From assembly GCA_947581885.1 (NCBI GenBank), contig CANPWF010000033.1:1-12824 (forward strand): a stretch of DNA of 12,824 bases, read 5' to 3'. Under the pieces are notes generated by a model. That model searched no databases. It was not told the origin of the DNA and saw nothing but the letters and a program-made list of their open reading frames with translations. Source of the DNA: an uncultured Clostridia bacterium. Lineage in GTDB: Bacteria; Bacillota; Clostridia; Christensenellales; Borkfalkiaceae. This document shows, piece after piece, positions 7,632-12,824 of this stretch. The number at the start of each line of letters is the position of its first letter. Position 1 is the first letter of the stretch. The translations under genes were made by a program, and so were the position numbers.

Positions 7632-7695
7632 GCAATTCCGATCATGAATTCCTATGACAAAAATTTGAACGACGGTGTCGTTTTTTGACAATGGG
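7621..7695. repeat. Inverted repeat of TTGACAATGGG
   Basis: CCCATTGTCAA at 7621-7631 and TTGACAATGGG at 7685-7695 are perfect 11-bp inverted copies, 53 bases apart. The left copy contains the operon -35. The right copy has the same -35 facing right, but only a weak -10 (AATGAT at 7712-7717, 21 bp away). They could be paired regulator sites or remnants of a duplication. Confidence 0.5.
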
Positions 7696-7975
7696 TGGCT
7701 TTTTTTGAAAAAATGATGCCTGATTTTACGCGACCTTTTTTGCAAAATCGGGGCTTTTTCGCCTCGGTTCGCGGTTTTCCGACAGCGCGGGAAGAAGAAC
7801 GCTCGGGGCATGCAAAGCCTTCCTTTTGGGGAGACGACCCGCTTTTTTCGCCGAATTTTATTATGATGCCAAAACTCTGTTTTATCCGATAACGGTGCAT
7901 GATTTTTATAAAAAAAGCAAAAAAGGGGGTAAAGGTCCCCTTCTGCATTTTTTGGAAGGTTTTATGCTAATCGGC
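7632..7975. other. Divergent intergenic region without a convincing gene
   Basis: No credible gene is seen. The stretch is rich in A and T runs. A small hairpin, AACGAC-GGT-GTCGTT (7668-7682), is followed by Ts on the plus strand but has no rightward gene before it. Short open frames here lack ribosome sites and recognisable protein character. Other features in the region are listed separately. Confidence 0.5.
7905..7942 (-). terminator. Leftward intrinsic terminator candidate
   Basis: Read on the minus strand, AAGGGG, an 8-base loop and CCCCTT form a 6-bp stem. It is followed by TTTT-GC-TTTTTTT, a good U-rich tail. It faces transcripts arriving from the right, for example read-through from the surface-protein gene that ends at 8919 and continues antisense to the regulator. 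It also shields the operon promoter from such read-through. Confidence 0.5.
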
Positions 7976-8004
7976 TTGACATTTCAAATTAAAAGAGGTA
8001 CACT
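7976..8004 (+). promoter_or_regulatory. Promoter of the PocR/AraC regulator
   Basis: TTGACA at 7976-7981, a 17-bp spacer and TACACT at 7999-8004 form a strong sigma-A type promoter. The expected start of transcription (about 8010-8012) coincides with the ATG at 8011, so the transcript would be leaderless. The only ribosome-site-like bases, AGAGG at 7994-7998, are 12 bases from the ATG and overlap the promoter spacer. Confidence 0.65.
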
Positions 8005-8010
8005 GTTTGT

Positions 8011-8837
8011 ATGAAAGTCACATTCGACAGAGAAAAGATCGACCGACTTCTTTTCGATTTTTATAACTGCACGAAGGTCCCGATCTCGCTGTTCGACCTC
8101 GAACGGCAGTGTTTGAGTGCCTACGCCACGGGAGTGCCGCCGTACTGTAAGAACATCCGCGCTCGCTTCCCCCAATCGTGCGCGAAGTGCGATCAGGAGC
8201 ATCTCGGCAGGTTGGAGACGACGAAGCAGGTGAACATCTACACCTGTCATGCGGGCATCTGCGAAGTGATGGCTCCCGTGCTCTATGGCGAGAACGTCAT
8301 CGCCTATCTCATGCTCGGGCGGTTCCGCGACGCGGAGCAGAAATTTTCATCCGTTTCCAAGGCGATCGAAGCCGCCAAGCGGTATAAGCTCGACGAGGAA
8401 GAACAGCTCAACGCCTATCGGGATCTCCCCGTGTTCACCCGTTCGACGCTCGATTCCGCCATCCGCATCGCGCAGACGTGCATTCAGTATATGTGGACGG
8501 AAAGCATGATCTCGTTGAAAACGGACTCCCTTTCCACCAAGATCGAAAATTACATCAACGAACATATCGCCGAATCGCTCTCCATCGATGAACTTTGCAA
8601 GCAGTTCTTTGTATCGAAAACGACGTTGCAGGCAGTCTTTCGCAACGAATTCAACGCTTCGGTGAAGAACTACATTTTGAGCAAACGCATCGCGCTCGCA
8701 AAACAGCTATTAAAGGATACCCCCCCCTGCCCGTTGGCGAGATCGCGAAGCATTGCGGTTTCCCCGATTATAATTACTTTTCGCGGATCTTCCGTCAAAA
8801 GACATCGCTCTCCCCTTCCGCCTATCGGAAGAGTTGA
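8011..8837 (+). pseudogene. AraC-family regulator with PocR-like sensor domain, frameshifted at a C8 run
   Basis: This transcription regulator has a PocR-type ligand-binding domain at about residues 10-105, with conserved Cys and His (C46, C57, C60, C79-H80-AG, C84). An AraC-type DNA-binding domain follows. The first helix-turn-helix (about 190-213, SIDELCKQFFVSKTTLQAVF) is in the starting frame. After KQLLKDT the frame is lost at eight C (8720-8727). The second helix-turn-helix continues in another frame (VGEIAKHCGFPDYNYFSRIF...SPSAYRKS, stop 8835-8837). Six or nine C would restore a protein of about 274-275 residues; spacing against other AraC proteins fits six better. As sequenced, translation would instead run about 85 unrelated residues, through both terminators, to 8979. 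Established PocR regulates propanediol and cobalamin genes; the ligand here is unknown. It is divergent from the transporter operon and may control it. It could be phase-variable, a true pseudogene or an assembly error. Confidence 0.8.
8720..8727 (+). repeat. C8 homopolymer at the regulator frameshift
   Basis: Eight consecutive C lie between the codons for KD and LPVGEIA of the regulator. The reading frame changes exactly here. Such runs are prone to slipped-strand changes and to sequencing errors. Confidence 0.85.
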
Positions 8838-8852
8838 ATCGGAATACGAATC

Positions 8853-8883
8853 GCCCTCCCCCGTGAAAGGGGGAGGGCTTTTT
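8853..8883 (+). terminator. First intrinsic terminator after the regulator
   Basis: GCCCTCCCCC pairs perfectly with GGGGGAGGGC (10 bp, loop GTGAAA) and is followed by five T. It lies 15 bases past the regulator's true stop. On the opposite strand no T run follows, so it acts rightward only. Confidence 0.85.
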
Positions 8884-8895
8884 GTTCGCACTCTC

Positions 8896-8916
8896 GCGGG
8901 TTGCCCCGCTTTTTTT
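8896..8916 (+). terminator. Second intrinsic terminator, tandem with the first
   Basis: GCGGG, loop TTGC and CCCGC are followed by seven T. It lies between the first terminator and the end of the convergent surface-protein gene, giving a double stop to rightward transcription. Confidence 0.75.
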
Positions 8917-8918
8917 GG

Positions 8919-9725
8919 TTACGCTTCAAGTCCCATTTCGGCGAGTGCTTTCTGCACCGCTTCTTCGCCGATGCCGTAGTAGACGTTCTTGTACTCGTTT
9001 TCAAAAAAGGATTTCGTATATCCCATTCCGAGCTTGCGGTCAGCAGTCCTAAAGATAGCGTTATTAACTTGACCGCCATAAACGTCAAGATCTGCATTCG
9101 ATGTAAACTTGAACGTCTGCGCATATTCATTGATCTTCACATAGTACGTATTTTCCGAAGCGGCATACACGAGCGTAATCGTCATTTCTGCATTCAAATC
9201 GACTCCGTCAAACTGTTTATAGTCCCACTTGTCATAGTACGAGAAACCGACGAGATTGGAGTTTACGTTTGCCCTTGAGGCCAATGAGAAGTGACAGCGA
9301 TCACTGCCCACCATGAGATAAATGCCGCCGCGGTTGAACCAATCGGCTCCCGCGCCCGCTGTGGTGTAGGTGATAACGAAGCCGGTTCCGCTTTTCGCCG
9401 TAGGTTCGCCCGCAAAGCTCGAGAGAAACTTCGCCGGAAGTTTGAAACCGTTTTCCGTATAGGTTACACCGTCCTCGGTTGTGAGTCTCGGGATCTTGAA
9501 CTCAACGGGGGTTTGTACGGTTGCGTCCTCATCCTGTATGTTGACATGCTCGGTCATCGTCTCATGGAACATGGCACTTCCCACGGTGATATCATGCTCG
9601 CCCACGGGGAGATCGATCGACCATGTACCGCCCGAACCAGTGCCACTATACGCGCCCGAAGTGACGGTAACGGTATCGTTGTCGTTCTTGTAGACTCCGC
9701 CCACGAGTGTACCCGAAGCATAGGT
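8919..9725 (-). pseudogene. C-terminal remainder of the repeat surface protein, beyond a nonsense codon
   Basis: These 268 codons continue in the same frame as the upstream gene, after TAA at 9726-9728. They hold the third module of repeat copy 3 (ASGTLVGGVYKND... GGTWSIDLPVGEHDITV) and copy 4 of the first module (VEFKIPRLTTEDGVTY... YGIGEEAVQKALAEM), then the natural end GLEA. A GTG at 9702-9704 could in theory restart translation, but I see no ribosome site. The C-terminus has no LPXTG motif and no hydrophobic anchor. The coding sequence downstream of the stop shows no further damage, which suggests a recent mutation, suppression or a sequencing error. Confidence 0.7.
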
Positions 9726-12700
9726 TTAAGTGCCCGAAACGGTGTACTTCTCGTTCCACTTGAGAGTGACTTTGACAGTCGTTGTATCGGTGACGTTTTG
9801 AACCGTGAGGGATCCGCCCGCAAATTCGGAGAACTTGGACTCGTTATTCACTTCAATATTTTCGACCTCATAGTTTCTTGCTGTGGTCACTTGAACGCGG
9901 ACGTTGGAGCCGTAGAACACCTTACCGTCGATAATTTCCGTCTCGCTTGCGTAGCAACTGCCGGAAGCGTAGACCTTCGCGGAGCCCTGCTCGCCGTCGA
10001 TTTGATCGACGGTGAAGGAGACCTTCATCTCGTCGATCGCCTTCTTCACTGCCTCGTCGCCGATTCCGTAGTAGACGTTCGTGTACGTAATATCGAGTTC
10101 GGAACCCGCATATCCCATCCCGAGTTTACGCACCGCAGGCTGATAGAATGTCTCTGCCACATATGAGTGATCGAAGGTCGTGGAACCACTAAAAGTTATT
10201 TTTATCGGCGCATCGGATCCAACCTTCGCATAGTAAGCGTTATCGGTCGGATCGTAGATAAACGTCATGGAGAGCGGCGACGACTCTTTATGCTCATTCA
10301 TGCCGTTATTGACATAGCCCCAAGAATTGGGAGCCTTTACCCCGAGCCAGCACTTTCCGTCGCCTTTCAGCGCAGTCGTAATCCACACATTGGTGGTATC
10401 CTGCGTAAGATAGAAGCCACCGTAGATAAACCAACCCGAGGTGCCTTTCGTCGCCGTGAAGGAGATAACAAAACCCGTTCCGCTTGCGGCCGTGGGCTCG
10501 CCCGCAAAGAGCGATGAAACACTCTTCCCAAGTGTGAAGCCGTCGTCGTTATAGGTTACACCGCTCTCGCTTGCGAGCTTGGGAATCTTGAACTCAACGG
10601 GCTCTTGCACGGTCGCGCCCGTATCCGCCTGTACGTTGACGTTCTCGATCGTCGTTCCGCGGAACATCTTGCTATCGACGGTGATATTGTGTTCGCCTAC
10701 GGGAAGGTCGATCGACCATGTACCGCCCGAACCTGTGCCACTGTACTGACCCGAAGTGACGGTAATGGTATCGTCGTCGTTCTTGTAGACTTCGCCTTCG
10801 AGCCTGCCCGAAGTGTAGATGTACGTTCCCGTAACGGTGTACTTGGTCACCGGTTTGAAGGTGACGTTGACGGTCGTCGTATCGGTGACGTTTTGAACGG
10901 TGAGAGAGGAGCCGTTCATCTCGTCCTTCTTGGAAACTGTGTTCACGGTGATATCGCTGATTTCGTATTCATCCCCTACCGTCACGTCGACGCGGACGTT
11001 GGAGCCGATGAATACTTTATCGCCGCTGTTGATTTCCGTCTCACTCGCGTAGCAGTTGCCCGTCGCGTAAACCTTCGCGGAGCCCTTTTCGCCGTCAATC
11101 TGATCGACGGTAAAGGAGACCTTCATCTCGTCGAGAGCAGCCGTTGCGGCATCGTTGCCAAGCGCGTAGTGAACATCGGAGATTATTACGTCCGTCGACT
11201 TACTATCAAAGTTCATGAGACCGAGATATCTCGTCTTATCCTTGAAGAAATTCTCCTTAGTGATCGGCATGCTTTTGCCGACATCATTCTCGACACAGTT
11301 CTTGTCAAGGCGAGCGAGATACGCGTTGTTGTTGAAGGAGAAATAGAACGCTCCGTCATAGTAGATGATCTTCACCTTCAGCGTATCGACTGCTTTATCG
11401 TACTTGAAATTCGTATGGTAGCGGTTTCCATCGGAACGCGAACCGTCCATAAGGTAAATTATCGCTTTATCCGAATTGTAAGAAGCGTAGTTGAAAATGA
11501 AAATGCTGTCTCTTGATCCACCCGATACGGCATCATTCATGATCAAACCACCTGTTTTATACCAATCGCCCGTCGCAGTCCCTTTCACGGTGTACTCGAA
11601 CACGAAGCCGTTTTCCGTCATGGGGTTGCCCGCAAGGAGCGAACCTTTATTCGCCCCGAATTGATAGCCGTTTTCCGTATAGGTTGCAGCACTCTCATCT
11701 GCGAACTTGGGAACTTCGAACTCGACTTTCTCAGAAACGGTCGCGCCGTCCGTCGTGACGTTGACGTTCTCGATCGTCGTTCCGCGGAACATTTCGCTCT
11801 CCACGGTGATATCGTGTTCGCCTTCGGGAAGGTTGATTTCCCATGTACCGTCGTGCGTTTCCACCGTATTGGAGAACGTGCCCGAGGTTACGGTGATAAC
11901 ATCGGTATCGTTCTTATATTCTCTGCCCACGAGCGTACCCGAGGTATAGGTGTAGGTGCCCGAAACGGTGTACTTGGTCACCGGTTTGAAGGTGACGTTG
12001 ACGGTCGTCGTATCGGTGACGTTTTGAACGGTGAGAGAGGAGCCGTTCATCTCGTCCTTCTTGGAAACTGTGTTCACGGTGATATCGCTGATTTCGTATT
12101 CATCCCCTACCGTCACGTCGACGCGGACGTTGGAGCCGATGAATACTTTATCGCCGCTGTTGATTTCCGTCTCACTCGCGTAGCAGTTGCCCGAAACGTA
12201 AAGTTTCGCAGAGCCATATCCCGCGTCGATTTGATCGAGATTGACCTGAACCTTCATCTCGTCGATCGCCTTCTTCACTGCCTCGTCGCCGATTCCGTAG
12301 TAGACGTTCGAGTATGTGAGATTATCTTCACTCTTGAAATATCCCAACCCGAGTACGCGGTCTCCATCCGCAAAGAGCGCAGAGGTTGCTTTATCTGCAT
12401 ACAGGGTGAAATCAGCGGAAGAAGCAAATCTAAATGTCTCGTATCCATGAAGGTGCAGATAATACGCATGTTCCGAAGCGGCGTAGACGAGTGTATATGT
12501 TAGACTACTGTTGAGGTCTGGCTGTTTATCAATCGTTCGTCTCGCCCAATCGGCATCATAGAAGGTGACCGCGTTGTTTGTTTTGTTGTCTGTCGAAATA
12601 ACGGTGAAATACTTGTTTGCATCACCCATTTTGATGTACACACCGCCACGTTTGAACCAACCGACACCGCCCGATGTTGTGAGTGTAACGACAAAGCCCG

Positions 12701-12824
12701 TTCCGCTCGTTGCAGTGGGTTCTCCCGCAAAGAGCGATGAAACACTCTTCCCAAGTGTGAAGCCGTCGTCGTTATAGGTTACACCGCTCTCGCTTGCGAG
12801 CTTGGGAATCTTGAACTCAACGGG
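9726..12824 (-). CDS. Repeat-rich secreted or surface protein, 5' end outside the window, ended by a premature TAA
   Basis: The frame is open from the window edge for 1032 codons, then stops at TAA. It is built of repeats of 364-376 residues, each with three modules. The first is a beta-rich module of about 190 residues (VEFKIPKLASESGVTY... FAGEPTASGTGFV... YYGIGDEAVKKAIDEMK), possibly a concanavalin/laminin-G-like fold. The second is a module of about 95 residues (GSAKVYASGNCYASETEI... SLTVQNVTDTTTVNVTF) resembling InlB/Ig repeats. The third, about 80 residues (YTVSGTYTYTSG... GTWEINLPEGEHDITV), resembles carboxypeptidase-regulatory/Cna-B-like domains. In copy 1 the third module reads GTYTYTSG where copy 3 reads GT-stop-TYASG, so TAC became TAA. 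No signal peptide is visible because the start lies off the window. A role in adhesion or glycan binding is inference; I recognise no exact family. Confidence 0.75.
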   Translation of the reverse strand, partial: PVEFKIPKLASESGVTYNDDGFTLGKSVSSLFAGEPTATSGTGFVVTLTTSGGVGWFKRGGVYIKMGDANKYFTVISTDNKTNNAVTFYDADWARRTIDKQPDLNSSLTYTLVYAASEHAYYLHLHGYETFRFASSADFTLYADKATSALFADGDRVLGLGYFKSEDNLTYSNVYYGIGDEAVKKAIDEMKVQVNLDQIDAGYGSAKLYVSGNCYASETEINSGDKVFIGSNVRVDVTVGDEYEISDITVNTVSKKDEMNGSSLTVQNVTDTTTVNVTFKPVTKYTVSGTYTYTSGTLVGREYKNDTDVITVTSGTFSNTVETHDGTWEINLPEGEHDITVESEMFRGTTIENVNVTTDGATVSEKVEFEVPKFADESAATYTENGYQFGANKGSLLAGNPMTENGFVFEYTVKGTATGDWYKTGGLIMNDAVSGGSRDSIFIFNYASYNSDKAIIYLMDGSRSDGNRYHTNFKYDKAVDTLKVKIIYYDGAFYFSFNNNAYLARLDKNCVENDVGKSMPITKENFFKDKTRYLGLMNFDSKSTDVIISDVHYALGNDAATAALDEMKVSFTVDQIDGEKGSAKVYATGNCYASETEINSGDKVFIGSNVRVDVTVGDEYEISDITVNTVSKKDEMNGSSLTVQNVTDTTTVNVTFKPVTKYTVTGTYIYTSGRLEGEVYKNDDDTITVTSGQYSGTGSGGTWSIDLPVGEHNITVDSKMFRGTTIENVNVQADTGATVQEPVEFKIPKLASESGVTYNDDGFTLGKSVSSLFAGEPTAASGTGFVISFTATKGTSGWFIYGGFYLTQDTTNVWITTALKGDGKCWLGVKAPNSWGYVNNGMNEHKESSPLSMTFIYDPTDNAYYAKVGSDAPIKITFSGSTTFDHSYVAETFYQPAVRKLGMGYAGSELDITYTNVYYGIGDEAVKKAIDEMKVSFTVDQIDGEQGSAKVYASGSCYASETEIIDGKVFYGSNVRVQVTTARNYEVENIEVNNESKFSEFAGGSLTVQNVTDTTTVKVTLKWNEKYTVSGT
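10501..10601. repeat. Direct repeat of at least 101 bases, copy in unit 3
   Basis: This is identical to 12724-12824 (offset 2223), covering the start of the first module. A second identical stretch of 61 bases links 10021-10081 with 12250-12310. Units 1 and 3 therefore share the first module, while units 1 and 2 share the second. Confidence 0.85.
10833..11062. repeat. 230-base perfect direct repeat, copy in unit 2
   Basis: This is identical base for base to 11964-12193 (offset 1131). It covers most of the InlB-like module, while flanking sequence of the same units has diverged at many positions. That pattern indicates recent recombination or gene conversion. Confidence 0.9.
11964..12193. repeat. 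230-base perfect direct repeat, copy in unit 1
   Basis: This is the partner of 10833-11062. Its identity ends sharply at both sides (A against T at the left, A against T at the right). Confidence 0.9.
12724..12824. repeat. Direct repeat of at least 101 bases, copy in unit 1, cut by window edge
   Basis: This is the partner of 10501-10601. Identity reaches the last base of the window and may continue beyond it, implying more units of the same kind upstream. Confidence 0.85.

Larger units (their letters stand above)
8919..12824 (-). repeat. Tandem protein-coding repeat, 3.5 units of 1092-1128 bases
   Basis: The unit boundary V-E-F-(K/E)-(I/V)-P-(K/R) recurs with its Val codon at 12821, 11726, 10598 and 9506. 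This gives unit lengths of 365, 376 and 364 codons. The last copy has only the first module (195 residues) and forms the C-terminus. Copy 2 has the most divergent first module. Every unit length is a whole number of codons. Confidence 0.85.

Noticed and set aside
7668..7686. Hairpin AACGAC-GGT-GTCGTT followed by T run as a rightward terminator
   Set aside because: The stem is only six pairs and no rightward gene or promoter precedes it, so I do not call it as a terminator.
7652..7948. Minus-strand open frame of 98 codons in the divergent intergenic region
   Set aside because: It has no ribosome site, its composition is driven by A and T runs, and it contains the control elements listed above.
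8838..8979. Extension of the regulator frame to a stop at 8979
   Set aside because: The extra residues come from the wrong frame after the C run and run through two terminators into the convergent gene. The AraC domain ends properly at 8837 in the other frame.
9702..9725. Translation restart after the TAA in the surface gene
   Set aside because: The only nearby candidate is a GTG without a ribosome site, inside a conserved repeat module.
9291..12503. Plus-strand open frames (9291-10166, 10605-11516, 11661-12503) opposite the repeat protein
   Set aside because: They repeat only because the minus-strand gene repeats. They have no start signals, and the minus frame is continuous with recognisable beta-rich modules.

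Overview
The window looks like chromosome from a Gram-positive-type anaerobe of the Bacillota (probably a gut Clostridia or Christensenellales relative). The signs are strong AGGAGG-type ribosome binding sites, sigma-A type promoters, ABC-2 exporter genes of the EcsA/EcsB style, an Ig-domain lipoprotein, a YwaF-family membrane protein and a repeat-rich surface protein. This placement is inference. No rRNA, tRNA, CRISPR array or transposase gene is seen.

Positions 204-7531, all leftward, form a compact four-gene operon. In transcription order it holds (1) a 753-residue protein joining a YwaF-like polytopic membrane domain to a complete ABC ATPase, (2) a 540-residue ABC permease overlapping it by 4 bases, (3) a 150-residue single-span protein with an Ig-like outer domain, 1 base further on, and (4) a 974-residue lipoprotein with three Ig-like domains and a probable beta-helix, 68 bases further on. 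I read this as an envelope transport module whose last two products sit outside the membrane. The 3' flank (1-203) holds a short tandem repeat, hairpins and a G-rich tract, but no gene.

Positions 7532-8010 are a divergent control region. The leftward operon promoter has a consensus -35 (TTGACA) and a good -10 (TATGAT), but they lie 20 bp apart because a run of ten G fills the spacer. A 12-bp LacI-type palindrome sits at the expected transcription start. The rightward promoter (TTGACA-17-TACACT) ends only six bases before the regulator's ATG.

Positions 8011-8837 encode a rightward PocR/AraC-type regulator whose second helix-turn-helix is out of frame at a run of eight C. Two rightward intrinsic terminators follow it.

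Positions 8919-12824 (leftward, 5' end outside the window) encode a large secreted or surface-type protein. It consists of 3.5 tandem copies of a 364-376 residue unit and is broken once by an in-frame TAA. Its repeats are mosaic, with perfect DNA identity of 230, 101 and 61 bases between copies.

The most notable theme is possible on/off switching. The two longest homopolymers I see lie at the operon promoter and inside the adjacent regulator, and the neighbouring surface gene carries a single nonsense codon. Read-level checks are essential, because homopolymer length is also the commonest assembly error.
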